Shown: positions 1-8,960 of the stretch, in pieces
Layout: every line of letters starts with the position of its first letter
Numbering within the stretch: the first letter of the stretch is position 1
DNA from: Pusillimonas sp044464525
Lineage (GTDB): Bacteria > Pseudomonadota > Gammaproteobacteria > Burkholderiales > Burkholderiaceae_B
Length of the DNA: 64,000 nt
Reading direction: 5' to 3'
NCBI RefSeq assembly: GCF_044464525.1
Contig: NZ_JBIQLE010000001.1
Coordinates: 1 to 64,000, forward strand
Position numbers and translations under genes: made by a program
Notes under the pieces: generated by a model
Databases searched by the model: none
What the model was told of the DNA's origin: nothing
What the model saw: the letters and a program-made list of their open reading frames with translations, nothing else

Positions 1-408
1 ATATGCCGAAACCGGGTGGAGGCGTCCATTCCATTGCCCTCAGCGCTACGCGCTTCGGGATTCACACATGCTGTCGCCGACTTCCCCCGCCTGGGCAAGA
101 AAAATTCGGCGAGCACTGGACGGCCAGACAAAAGGCACATCGCCGCCCTCCCTCGAGCTAGGTAGATTGGAAGGCACTAGAAACCTCTGAGAATCTACGG
201 GTTAGATGATGTACCGCAGCACGCCGTCTTTACGCCATACCCGGCACACTATCTTCACACAATACGGAGCCGCGGCTCAAGAACGGATCAAGAACCAACG
301 TACGGCTCAAAATCAGCGGGCAGGTCGAGATCCAGCGGCCGGCTCATGAGCTCACTATCCGGATCAAGAACCAAGGGTCGACTCATGAGCCAACTGCCGC
401 TTTCAAAG
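1..408. other. region downstream of valS, no convincing gene
   Basis: I find no gene here that I can support. On the minus strand, 288-386 could encode a 32-residue peptide starting 22 bases after the valS stop. It contains two related 13-residue units (MSRPLVLDPDSEL and MSRPLDLDLPADF), matched in DNA by two copies of GGATCAAGAACCAA at about 285 and 361. No ribosome binding site precedes it. The rest (1-287) shows no long open frame and no clear hairpin with a T-run. Confidence 0.4.
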
Positions 409-3258
409 CTAAGCAAGCCGCTGCAGTTGCTCCTGAACCTTCTGTAGCGTTTCGCCAAACTGCGCAACCCGGGCTTTCTCTTGTTCGACGACTTGCGCCG
501 GAGCACGCTGCACAAAACTTTCGTTCGACAGCTTGCCCTGAGCTTTGGCGATTTCTCTTTCCAGACGCTCGACCTCTTTGGCCAGACGCGCCCGTTCAGC
601 CTCGACGTCGATTTCGACGTGCAGCATGAGCTGGGTGGCGCCCACCACCTGCACCGGTGCGCCGACGTCGGGCAGGGCGGAGACGATCTCGACGTTTTCA
701 AGCTTGGCCAAGGCGGCCAGATAAGGGCCATTGGCCGTGAGCGTGGCCGGATCGCCCAGCGCGATAAGCGGTACGCGTTGCGCGGGCGAGAGATTCATTT
801 CGCCGCGCAGGGCGCGCACTGCCTCGATTTGCGCTTTGAGCTCGGCTACTTGTGACTCGGCTTGTGTATCGATCAGTTCGGCATCGGATACGGGGTAGGG
901 CTGGGTGCAGATGCTGGCATCGGCCGTTTCATCACGCTTGCCCGCCACCACAGAGACTTTTTGCCAGAGCTCTTCAGTGATGAAGGGCATGATGGGATGA
1001 ATGAGCCGCAGCACGGTTTCGAGTACGCGGATGAGGGTGCGGCGCGTGCCCAGTTGCCGTGCGGCATTGCCTTGCTGGATCTGCACTTTGGCTAGTTCTA
1101 CGTACCAGTCGCAGTATTCGTCCCAGACAAAGTGATACAGGGCGTTGGCGATATAGTCGAAACGGTATTCTTCGAAGCCGCGCTCGACCTCGGCTTCAAG
1201 GCGTTGGAGCTGGCTGACTATCCAGCGGTCGGAGAAAGACAGTTCGTGCGCTTCGTCGCCCCAGAGCTTGTGCTCTTCGGTGTTCATCAGCACGAATCGC
1301 GTTGCGTTCCAAAGCTTATTGCAGAAATTGCGATAGCCCTCGCAGCGCTTGAGGTCGAAATTGATGTTGCGGCCCAGCGTGGCGTAAGCCGCCATGGTAA
1401 AGCGCAGGGCGTCGGTGCCATAGGCCGGAAAGCCCCGAGGGAAATCTTTTCGGGTGCGTTTTTCGATGCCGGCGGCTTGGCGCGGGTTCATGAGCCCGGT
1501 GGTGCGCTTGGCCACGAGCTCGTCGATGCCGACGCCGTCGATCAGGTCGACCGGATCAATGGTATTGCCCTTGGACTTGCTCATCTTCTTGCCTTCAAGG
1601 TCGCAGATGAGACCGTGGACGTAAACGTCGCGGAAAGGCACCTTGCCGGTGAGATGCATGCTCATCATCACCATGCGCGCAACCCAGAAGAAGATGATGT
1701 CGAAGCCGGTGACAAGTACGCTGGACGGCAGGTAGCGGGCCAGGTCGGGGGATTCTTCCGGCCAGCCAAGGTCGGTAAATGGCACCAGGGCGGAAGAGAA
1801 CCAGGTGTCCAGAACGTCTGGGTCGCGAACCAAAGGCTCGGTGACTCCTGCTTCGCGTGCCTGGCGAACGGCGTCTTCTTCGGTGCGGGCGACGAAGATG
1901 CGGCCATCGGGGGCATACCAGGCGGGAATCTGGTGTCCCCACCACAGTTGGCGCGAGATGCACCAGTCTTGGATCTTTTCCAGCCACTGGTTGTAGGTGG
2001 TTGTCCAGTTCTCGGGGTAGAAGCGGACGCGACCGTCGGCGACGACCTCAAGGGCAACCTCGGTAATGCTCTTCCCGGGGTGCAGCGTGCCCTCGGGGGC
2101 AGGCTTGCTCATGGCGACGAACCACTGGTCGGTCAGCATGGGCTCAATGACGGAATTCGTGCGGTCGCCTCGCGGCACCATCAGCTTGTGCGGCTTGACG
2201 GCCTGCAGCAGGCCTTGTGCTTCAAGCTCGGCCACGATTTGCTTGCGCGCCTCAAAGCGATCCAGCCCTTGGTAGGCCTGGGGGGCGTTCTCGTTGATGC
2301 GGGCGTCCAGGGTCAGTATGCTGATTTGCGGCAGGCTGTGGCGCTGTCCTACCGCATAGTCGTTGAAATCGTGCGCGGGCGTCACTTTGACCACGCCGGT
2401 GCCGAACTCGCGATCTACATAGTCGTCGGCGATGATGGGAATTTCGCGGCTGCACAGAGGCAGTTGTACGCTCTTGCCGATCAGGTGCGCGTAGCGCTCG
2501 TCTTCGGGATGGACCATGACGGCGACGTCGCCCAGCATGGTTTCAGGGCGGGTAGTGGCCACGACCAGATGGGTCAGGCCGGCTTCGGCTTGTGCCAGGG
2601 GATAGCGGATCTCCCACATCGAGCCGTCTTCTTCCTCGCTGACCACTTCAAGGTCGGAAACCGCCGTGCCCAGGACCGGGTCCCAGTTGACCAGCCGCTT
2701 GCCGCGATAGATAAGCCCTTGTTCGTGCAGCCGCACAAAGGTTTCGACAACGCCGTGCGACAGCTTGTCGTCCATGGTGAAGTATTCACGCTCCCAGTCG
2801 GCCGAGGAGCCCAGCCGGCGAAATTGCTCGGTGATTGCGCTGCCCGACTTGTGCTTCCATTCCCAAACCTTCTGGACGAATTTTTCACGGCCCAGGTCGT
2901 GACGAGACACGTTTTGGGCGTCGAGCTGGCGTTCGACTACGATTTGGGTGGCGATGCCGGCATGGTCGGTGCCGGGTATGAAGACAGTGTCGTCGCCTTT
3001 CATGCGGTGATAGCGCACCAGGCCGTCCATGATGGTCTGGTTGAAGGCGTGGCCCATGTGCAGCGTCCCGGTAACGTTCGGAGGCGGGAACTGCACGGCA
3101 TAGGGGACGCTTTGGCGGCCCGGAGCCGGCTCCGCATGCCGGCCGCCCCTGAAATAGCCGCGGGCTTCCCAGTGGGCGTACCAATGCGATTCTATTTCTT
3201 GTGGTTCAAAGCTTTTGGAAAGCTGGGCGGGGGAGTTTGCTGCGGAGTTTGAAGTCAT
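409..3258 (-). CDS. valS: valine--tRNA ligase
   Basis: Class I aminoacyl-tRNA synthetase that charges tRNA-Val with valine in the cytoplasm and edits misactivated threonine. The 949-residue product has the family's usual length. It carries the HIGH-type signature HMGH at residues 67-70, the KMSKS signature near residue 560, a large insert between them (the editing domain), and a C-terminal coiled coil rich in Glu/Arg/Leu that is characteristic of ValRS. The frame is open 44 codons further upstream, but that extension looks unlike the family, so I start at the ATG at 3258 (MTSNSAANSP). The gene is transcribed away from ndk and ends with no obvious terminator hairpin. Confidence 0.96.
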   Translation of the reverse strand: MTSNSAANSPAQLSKSFEPQEIESHWYAHWEARGYFRGGRHAEPAPGRQSVPYAVQFPPPNVTGTLHMGHAFNQTIMDGLVRYHRMKGDDTVFIPGTDHAGIATQIVVERQLDAQNVSRHDLGREKFVQKVWEWKHKSGSAITEQFRRLGSSADWEREYFTMDDKLSHGVVETFVRLHEQGLIYRGKRLVNWDPVLGTAVSDLEVVSEEEDGSMWEIRYPLAQAEAGLTHLVVATTRPETMLGDVAVMVHPEDERYAHLIGKSVQLPLCSREIPIIADDYVDREFGTGVVKVTPAHDFNDYAVGQRHSLPQISILTLDARINENAPQAYQGLDRFEARKQIVAELEAQGLLQAVKPHKLMVPRGDRTNSVIEPMLTDQWFVAMSKPAPEGTLHPGKSITEVALEVVADGRVRFYPENWTTTYNQWLEKIQDWCISRQLWWGHQIPAWYAPDGRIFVARTEEDAVRQAREAGVTEPLVRDPDVLDTWFSSALVPFTDLGWPEESPDLARYLPSSVLVTGFDIIFFWVARMVMMSMHLTGKVPFRDVYVHGLICDLEGKKMSKSKGNTIDPVDLIDGVGIDELVAKRTTGLMNPRQAAGIEKRTRKDFPRGFPAYGTDALRFTMAAYATLGRNINFDLKRCEGYRNFCNKLWNATRFVLMNTEEHKLWGDEAHELSFSDRWIVSQLQRLEAEVERGFEEYRFDYIANALYHFVWDEYCDWYVELAKVQIQQGNAARQLGTRRTLIRVLETVLRLIHPIMPFITEELWQKVSVVAGKRDETADASICTQPYPVSDAELIDTQAESQVAELKAQIEAVRALRGEMNLSPAQRVPLIALGDPATLTANGPYLAALAKLENVEIVSALPDVGAPVQVVGATQLMLHVEIDVEAERARLAKEVERLEREIAKAQGKLSNESFVQRAPAQVVEQEKARVAQFGETLQKVQEQLQRLA

Positions 3259-3591
3259 GGCGGAAAAAGCGTCAAAAAGTGTCGGCGCCGAGCGATTCGT
3301 CGCCCTCTTGCTGTGTTGTGTGGGGCTTGCGCCCGGCACGCATATGAGGTCGGCCAACGGAGAGTCTGTGGCTGCCGGGTAATCCATCATTTTATGATGG
3401 AGTGGGCAATCGTGGGCATGTTAAAATGTGCGGTTAGCAAAAACAGCGCAGAAGTCGTTGTTTTGCCTTGATAATTTGCCGTTTTCACAACCTTGTGGTT
3501 TCTGGTTGGCGGCGTGGACCATTATGCACAATCATTTTGTGTCCGGGCAGGCCGGTTCGAAATCTTTGTTTATTCATTCTTTGGGTATTTT
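3259..3591. promoter_or_regulatory. divergent valS/ndk intergenic region with inverted repeat
   Basis: This is a 333-base gap between divergently transcribed valS and ndk, so it must hold both promoters. A perfect inverted repeat with 8-base arms (TCCATCAT, TTT spacer, ATGATGGA) lies at 3383-3401 and could be an operator. I see no promoter good enough to name individually and no additional gene. Confidence 0.4.
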
Positions 3592-4017
3592 ATGGCTATT
3601 GAACGCACTCTTTCCATCATCAAGCCCGATGCCGTTGCCAAAAACGTCATCGGACAAATCGTCGCCCGTTTCGAGCAGGCCGGCCTGAAGGTCATTGCCG
3701 CTCGTCTGCAGCAATTGTCGCGCGGCGAGGCCGAGCGTTTCTATGCTGTCCATAAAGAGCGCCCCTTCTACAAAGATCTGGTCGATTTCATGGTTTCGGG
3801 GCCTGTCTTCGTTCAGGTTCTCGAGGGCGAGAACGCCATTCAAAAGAATCGCGACCTGATGGGCGCCACCGACCCCAAGAAGGCCGAACCCGGCACCATC
3901 CGCGCCGATTTTGCCGACAGCATCGACGCCAACGCCGTGCATGGTTCCGATGCGGCCGAAACCGCCGCTGTTGAAATCGCCTTTTTCTTTCCTGAAAGCA
4001 ACATCCATAGCCGTTAA
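3592..4017 (+). CDS. ndk: nucleoside diphosphate kinase
   Basis: Transfers the gamma phosphate of ATP to nucleoside diphosphates through a phosphohistidine intermediate, balancing the (d)NTP pools. The 141-residue product has the standard bacterial length. It begins MAIERTLSIIKPDAV, the near-invariant N-terminus, and contains the catalytic motif NAVHGSD with the active-site histidine at residue 117. The frame is open upstream, but the conserved N-terminus fixes the start at 3592. rlmN follows after 37 bases in the same direction, as is usual in this group. Confidence 0.97.
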   Translation: MAIERTLSIIKPDAVAKNVIGQIVARFEQAGLKVIAARLQQLSRGEAERFYAVHKERPFYKDLVDFMVSGPVFVQVLEGENAIQKNRDLMGATDPKKAEPGTIRADFADSIDANAVHGSDAAETAAVEIAFFFPESNIHSR

Positions 4018-4054
4018 ATCTCAGGCCCGCGTCAAGCGGGCCCGTGTCTTGTCC

Positions 4055-5215
4055 ATGTCGTTAGTCGAACCTGTAAATCTTCTTGGCCTTGGCGGCCCCG
4101 AATTGCGCGACCTTGTTGCGCAATGGGGCGGCAAGCCGTTTCGCGCCAAGCAATTGCAACGCTGGATACATCAGCGCGGCGAAGATTCGTTCGACCACAT
4201 GACCGACCTGGCCCGAGACTTTCGCCGCCAGCTCGGCGAGGGTTGTGTAATCGCCGCACCCAGCGTTTCGACCGAGCAACGCTCCAACGACGGCACGCGC
4301 AAGTGGCTGTTCGATGTGGGCCGCAACAATGCTGTTGAAACCGTCTTCATTCCCGAGGACGATCGCGGCACCCTGTGCATCTCCAGCCAGGCCGGCTGCA
4401 CGGTGGCCTGCCCGTTTTGTTCCACGGGCTACCAGGGGTTTAATCGCAACCTCACAACGGCCGAAATCATCGGCCAACTATGGCATGCCAAGCGGGTGCT
4501 CGAGGCCGACCTGGCCAGTGCGCGCATTCCGGGCGCCGACGGGGCGCAGGCCGGCGAGCCGTCGCGTGTCATCAGCAACGTGGTGATGATGGGCATGGGC
4601 GAACCCCTGCTTAATTACGACCAGGTGCTGGGCGCGCTGCGCCTGATGCTCGACGACAATGCCTACGGCTTATCGCGCCGACGGGTTACCGTGTCCACCT
4701 CTGGTGTCGTGCCCATGATCGACCGCCTGGCACGCGATTGTCCGGTGGCGCTGGCCGTGTCCTTGCATGCGCCCAATGATGCCTTGCGCGACAAACTCGT
4801 GCCGCTTAATCGCAAGCATCCGCTGTCCGAACTGCTTGACGCCTGCAACCGCTATCTTGAATTCGCGCCGCGCGATTTCATCACCTTTGAATACATCATG
4901 CTCGACGGCGTCAACGACTCCGACGAGCATGCGGCGGAATTGATCACTATTGCAAAACGTGTCCGATGCAAGTTTAATTTGATTCCGTTCAACCCTTTTC
5001 CGCAGTCGGGCCTGAAGCGTTCGCCCACTGCTCGTGTGCGTCTGTTCGCACAGCGCCTCATGGATGGCGGCGTCGTCACCACGGTGCGCAAGACCCGCGG
5101 CGATGACATTGCGGCCGCCTGCGGGCAACTCGCCGGCGACGTCCAAGACCGCACCCGCATCCGCGAACGGTTGCCCAACCGTGCGACCATAGCCATCAAA
5201 GAGGAACGCGAATGA
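4055..5215 (+). CDS. rlmN: 23S rRNA (adenine2503-C2)-methyltransferase / tRNA A37 methyltransferase
   Basis: Radical SAM enzyme that methylates C2 of A2503 in 23S rRNA and of A37 in some tRNAs. The 386-residue product has the CxxxCxxC iron-sulfur motif at Cys115, Cys119 and Cys122 (GCTVACPFC) and the family glycine-rich motif MMGMGEPLLNYD. I start at ATG 4055 (MSLVEPVNLL), because the upstream open frame runs through the end of ndk and is not protein-like. The stop codon overlaps the start of the next gene (ATGA at 5212-5215), which suggests translational coupling. Confidence 0.96.
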   Translation: MSLVEPVNLLGLGGPELRDLVAQWGGKPFRAKQLQRWIHQRGEDSFDHMTDLARDFRRQLGEGCVIAAPSVSTEQRSNDGTRKWLFDVGRNNAVETVFIPEDDRGTLCISSQAGCTVACPFCSTGYQGFNRNLTTAEIIGQLWHAKRVLEADLASARIPGADGAQAGEPSRVISNVVMMGMGEPLLNYDQVLGALRLMLDDNAYGLSRRRVTVSTSGVVPMIDRLARDCPVALAVSLHAPNDALRDKLVPLNRKHPLSELLDACNRYLEFAPRDFITFEYIMLDGVNDSDEHAAELITIAKRVRCKFNLIPFNPFPQSGLKRSPTARVRLFAQRLMDGGVVTTVRKTRGDDIAAACGQLAGDVQDRTRIRERLPNRATIAIKEERE

Positions 5216-5718
5216 ATAAACCTTTACTTCGAGCCGTCAGTTCCAATCCAGCACCCGTTGTCGAGCCAGACCAGTCCCAGGGCTTGGGCGCATCGCTGCG
5301 GCAGATGCGCAACGCGCGCGGCGTCAGCTTGTCCGATGCGTCCGCGCGCCTGAAGTACACCGTGCGCCAGCTTGATGCACTCGAGAACGAGCGCTGGAAC
5401 GAGTTGCCCAGGGGCATGCTGCTTCGGGGGCTGGTCAAAAACTATTCCCGCTTCCTTGAAACCGACGTTGATGCCTTGCTGACCATGCTTGAGAACCAAG
5501 TGGGCAGCGAGGCCGCCGCCCCGGTTTCGTTGCCGGTGCAAAGGGTTTCCGTAGGCAGGGCCGGTACGCCGCTTCATTCCGAGAGCAGTTCACGATCCTG
5601 GGGTTGGCTGCTGGTCATCGTGGCGGTAGTGGCCGTTGCGGGTGTCTACGCGGTAGACCGAGGCTGGGTACCCGACTCCTGGCTGATTTTCGATTGGCTC
5701 AAATCGATCAGGCAATGA
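5212..5718 (+). CDS. RodZ-like helix-turn-helix membrane protein (short form)
   Basis: Cytoskeleton-associated bitopic membrane protein. RodZ links MreB filaments to the cell-wall elongation complex. The 168-residue product has an N-terminal HTH_25/XRE-type domain (about residues 22-82, with LRQMRNARGVSLSDASARL and LPRGMLLRGLVKNYSRFL), a proline/serine linker, and a transmembrane segment at about 127-147 (WLLVIVAVVAVAGVYAV). The periplasmic domain (DUF4115) of full RodZ is absent: only about 20 residues follow the membrane span. Position between rlmN and ispG is the usual rodZ location. It overlaps both neighbours by 4 bases (ATGA). Assigning a true RodZ function is inference because of the missing C-terminal domain. 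Confidence 0.75.
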   Translation: MNKPLLRAVSSNPAPVVEPDQSQGLGASLRQMRNARGVSLSDASARLKYTVRQLDALENERWNELPRGMLLRGLVKNYSRFLETDVDALLTMLENQVGSEAAAPVSLPVQRVSVGRAGTPLHSESSSRSWGWLLVIVAVVAVAGVYAVDRGWVPDSWLIFDWLKSIRQ

Positions 5719-7013
5719 CAGATACGATCTCAAAAGACCTTTCTGCCGGTACCCCTGTGTCTGTTGGGCCGGCCCACAGGCGTGCTACACGCCGCGTGAG
5801 CGTAGGCTGGGCCGACAACGTCGTATATGTCGGAGGCGATGCTCCTGTGGTCGTGCAATCCATGACCAACACCGATACCGTCGACGCGGTGGCCACGGCG
5901 ATACAGGTCAAGGAACTTGCCCTGGCCGGGTCCGAGCTGGTGCGCATCACGGTCAACACGCCCGAAGCCGCGCGCGAGGTGCCCGCTATACGCGAACATC
6001 TTGATCGCATGGGCGTGGCTGTGCCGCTGGTGGGAGACTTCCACTACAACGGCCACAAGCTGCTTAGCCAATTTCCGGAATGCGCCCAGGCTTTGTCCAA
6101 ATACCGCATCAATCCCGGCAACATGGGCGGCGGCAAAAAGCGCGGCGACAATTTCGCGCAGATGATCGACATTGCCGCCCGCAATCACAAGCCTGTTCGC
6201 ATCGGTGTGAACTGGGGCAGTCTCGACCATGAGCTCATGGCACGCATGATGGACGAGAACGGCAAAAGGGCACAGCCCTGGACGGCGCAGGCCGTCATGC
6301 GCGAAGCCTTGGTCGTATCGGCTATAAGCAATGCGCTGCGAGCCGAAGAGCTGGGCTTGCCCGATGATGCCATTGTGCTGTCATGCAAGGTCAGCCATGT
6401 CCAGGACCTGATCGCCGTTTATCGAGATCTGTCCGCCCGTTGCGATTACCCGCTGCATCTGGGGCTGACCGAAGCGGGCATGGGAAGCAAGGGTATCGTG
6501 GCCTCTACGGCCGCACTGTCGGTCTTGCTCCAGGAAGGCATTGGTGACACGATACGCATCTCGCTAACTCCCGAGCCGGGAGGCGATCGCACGCGCGAGG
6601 TGGTGGTGGCTCAAGAAATCTTGCAAACCATGGGCTTGCGTGCTTTTACCCCCATGGTCGTGGCGTGTCCGGGCTGTGGTCGCACCAGCAGTACAGTATT
6701 CCAAGAGCTTGCCGACAGCATACAGTCGTATTTGCGGCAACAAATGCCCGTCTGGAAAACCCGCTACCCGGGTGTCGAAACCATGAACGTAGCCGTAATG
6801 GGCTGTGTGGTCAACGGTCCGGGCGAAAGCCGCCATGCCGACATCGGCATCAGCTTGCCGGGCACCGGAGAAGTGCCTTCCGCCCCGGTATATATCGACG
6901 GCGAACGCACAGTCACCCTGAAGGGCGATCAGATCGCCACCGAGTTTCAAGCCATAGTCGAGAATTATGTCGAGCGGCGCTACGGCCATCCCGGCGCGCA
7001 TCGACCTCACTGA
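5715..7013 (+). CDS. ispG: 4-hydroxy-3-methylbut-2-en-1-yl diphosphate synthase (flavodoxin)
   Basis: Penultimate enzyme of the MEP isoprenoid pathway. It reductively opens the cyclic diphosphate MEcPP to HMBPP using a [4Fe-4S] cluster. The product is 432 residues. The cluster ligands are visible as CPGC (Cys318, Cys321) and Cys364 in GCVVNGPGE, with the fourth ligand Glu371. The start at ATG 5715 overlaps the preceding stop (ATGA). The first ~18 residues are variable, but the core from residue 20 (RRATRRVSVGWADNVVYVGG) is typical. It belongs to the rlmN-rodZ-ispG-hisS cluster. Confidence 0.96.
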   Translation: MTDTISKDLSAGTPVSVGPAHRRATRRVSVGWADNVVYVGGDAPVVVQSMTNTDTVDAVATAIQVKELALAGSELVRITVNTPEAAREVPAIREHLDRMGVAVPLVGDFHYNGHKLLSQFPECAQALSKYRINPGNMGGGKKRGDNFAQMIDIAARNHKPVRIGVNWGSLDHELMARMMDENGKRAQPWTAQAVMREALVVSAISNALRAEELGLPDDAIVLSCKVSHVQDLIAVYRDLSARCDYPLHLGLTEAGMGSKGIVASTAALSVLLQEGIGDTIRISLTPEPGGDRTREVVVAQEILQTMGLRAFTPMVVACPGCGRTSSTVFQELADSIQSYLRQQMPVWKTRYPGVETMNVAVMGCVVNGPGESRHADIGISLPGTGEVPSAPVYIDGERTVTLKGDQIATEFQAIVENYVERRYGHPGAHRPH

Positions 7014-7031
7014 TTCCTATAAAAAGTATTT

Positions 7032-8318
7032 ATGTCGCAGTCGTTCAAAAAGGTCCATGCCATTACCGGCATGAAGGACACGTTACCCGATAGCAGCGCT
7101 CATTGGGAACATCTCGAAGACACCGTACGCCAATGGCTCGCGGGGTACGGGTATCGCAATATGCGTACCCCCGTGCTTGAGCACACCCGCCTGTTTGCAC
7201 GTGGCATCGGCGAGGTGACCGACATCGTCGAAAAAGAAATGTATTCGTTTACCGATGCGTTGAATGGTGAACAACTGACCATGCGTCCAGAGTTCACCGC
7301 GGGCATGGTGCGTGCAACCATAGAACATAATTTGCTTTACGAGCGGCCTCAGCGTGTGTACGCCCTGGGCCCCGTCTTTCGTCACGAGAAGCCGCAACGC
7401 GGCCGCTATCGCCAGTTTCATCAGATCGACGTCGAAGCGCTTGGCATGGCCGGCCCGGATATTGATGCCGAAATGATCGTCATGATTGCCCGGCTATGGA
7501 AGCTGCTGGGCTTGGACGACATTCGTCTGGAGCTCAATTCGCTGGGGCAGTCCGACGAGCGAAAGGCGCACCGCGATGCGTTGGTCCGTCACCTTGAGCA
7601 ACATGTCGACGTCCTGGACGACGAAGCGCGTCGACGCATGCACACGAACCCCCTAAGGGTGCTCGACACCAAAAATCCGGCCATGCAGGAAATGGCCGAC
7701 AGCGCGCCGCGCTTATTCGATTTCCTGGGCGAGCAATCGTTGGCTCATTTCGATGGCGTACGTAAACGCCTCGACGATGCGGGTATCGCATATCGTCTCA
7801 ATCCGCGCATGGTTCGGGGGCTCGACTACTACAACCTGACGGTTTTCGAATGGGTAACCGATAGGTTGGGTGCGCAAGGCACGGTTTGCGGCGGAGGCCG
7901 ATATGACGGGCTGATCGAACTGCTGGGCGGAAAGCCCGCGCCGGCCGTCGGGTTCGCCATTGGCATGGAGCGCTTGCTCGACCTATGCGAACAGTCGGCG
8001 CCGTTCCAGGCCTTGGCGGAATGTCAGGTTTATATGGTGCATCAGTCGGATGAGGCGCAGCGGGTGGCGGCCACGATGGCGGAAACGCTGCGCGACAATG
8101 GTTTTAAGGTTATCGTTCACCCCGGCTCGGCAAGCTTCAAGTCGCAGTTCAAGCGCGCCGACGCGAGTGGGGCGCAAGTGGCTGTCATTCTCGGAGAAGA
8201 CGAGCTGCGCAATCGCCAGGCTAGCGTGAAGTGGCTGCGGCAAGCCGACGATACCCAGGCACAGCAAGAGGTCATCCCCATGGATCGCCTCGTCGAAGAA
8301 TTGAAACAAAAGGTCTAA
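7032..8318 (+). CDS. hisS: histidine--tRNA ligase
   Basis: Class II aminoacyl-tRNA synthetase charging tRNA-His. The 428-residue protein shows the HisRS features: KKVHAITGMKD near the N-terminus, motif 2 (VYALGPVFRHEKPQRGRYRQFHQ), histidine-binding motif LNPRMVRGLDYYN and motif 3 (PAVGFAIGMERL). A C-terminal anticodon-binding domain follows. The ATG is 18 bases after ispG. yfgM follows 3 bases after its stop, so the genes are likely cotranscribed. It is distinct from the paralogue hisZ further along, which lacks the anticodon-binding domain. Confidence 0.97.
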   Translation: MSQSFKKVHAITGMKDTLPDSSAHWEHLEDTVRQWLAGYGYRNMRTPVLEHTRLFARGIGEVTDIVEKEMYSFTDALNGEQLTMRPEFTAGMVRATIEHNLLYERPQRVYALGPVFRHEKPQRGRYRQFHQIDVEALGMAGPDIDAEMIVMIARLWKLLGLDDIRLELNSLGQSDERKAHRDALVRHLEQHVDVLDDEARRRMHTNPLRVLDTKNPAMQEMADSAPRLFDFLGEQSLAHFDGVRKRLDDAGIAYRLNPRMVRGLDYYNLTVFEWVTDRLGAQGTVCGGGRYDGLIELLGGKPAPAVGFAIGMERLLDLCEQSAPFQALAECQVYMVHQSDEAQRVAATMAETLRDNGFKVIVHPGSASFKSQFKRADASGAQVAVILGEDELRNRQASVKWLRQADDTQAQQEVIPMDRLVEELKQKV

Positions 8319-8321
8319 AGC

Positions 8322-8957
8322 ATGGCATACGATTTAGAAGAACAGGAGAAACTCGACGCGTTGCGGGCATGGTGGGACCGCTACGGTACGCTGATCGCCG
8401 TGGTGGTCATCGGGGCGGTGCTCGTCTTCGCGGGTGTGCGAGCCTGGCAGTGGTATCAAGGCCACCAGGCGGCGCAAGCCATGGGCTATTTCGAGGCGCT
8501 CGAAAACGCCGCCGTGCAACAGACCGAAGACTCTTTGCCACGCATCAAGGCGGCCAGCGCCACCTTGCGCGAAGACTTTCCCAATTCGGGCTATACCTCG
8601 CGGGGCATTCTTATTGCCGCGGCCGCGCTTAAGTCGCAGGGTGATCTGGACGGCGCGCGCGAACAGCTCGAATGGCTGGTTGCGCAAGGAGGCGATCCGG
8701 CGCTGGTGCCGCTGGCCAAGCTGCGCCTTGCGGGTATCCTGCTCGAGCAGGAAGACTATGACAACGCCTTGGCTCAGGTCGAAGTGGCGCCTGCCGCGTT
8801 CGAAGGCTTGTTCGCCGATCGCCGAGGCGATATCTTATTGGCGCAGGGCAAGAAGGACGAGGCGGTCGAGGCCTGGCAGACGGCCGCCACTCAATTGGGC
8901 GCCGACCCGCTGGTGCAGGTCATTCAACTCAAAATCGATGCAAACGGTGGAGCCTAA
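8322..8957 (+). CDS. yfgM: YfgM family tetratricopeptide membrane protein (ancillary SecYEG translocon subunit)
   Basis: Single-pass inner-membrane protein. YfgM associates with SecYEG and periplasmic chaperones during envelope protein export. The 211-residue product begins MAYDLEEQEKLDALRAWW, has one membrane segment at about residues 25-42 (LIAVVVIGAVLVFAGVRA), and a periplasmic TPR-like helical domain with repeats such as ALKSQGDLDGAREQLEWL and LLAQGKKDEAVEAW. It sits between hisS and bamB as in E. coli, 3 bases from each, consistent with an operon for outer-membrane protein biogenesis. Confidence 0.9.
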   Translation: MAYDLEEQEKLDALRAWWDRYGTLIAVVVIGAVLVFAGVRAWQWYQGHQAAQAMGYFEALENAAVQQTEDSLPRIKAASATLREDFPNSGYTSRGILIAAAALKSQGDLDGAREQLEWLVAQGGDPALVPLAKLRLAGILLEQEDYDNALAQVEVAPAAFEGLFADRRGDILLAQGKKDEAVEAWQTAATQLGADPLVQVIQLKIDANGGA

Positions 8958-8960
8958 ACC

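Noticed and set aside
1132..3252. 706-codon plus-strand open frame opposite valS
   Set aside because: It lies wholly antisense to a clear valS gene; high GC leaves long antisense frames, and the translation resembles no protein family.
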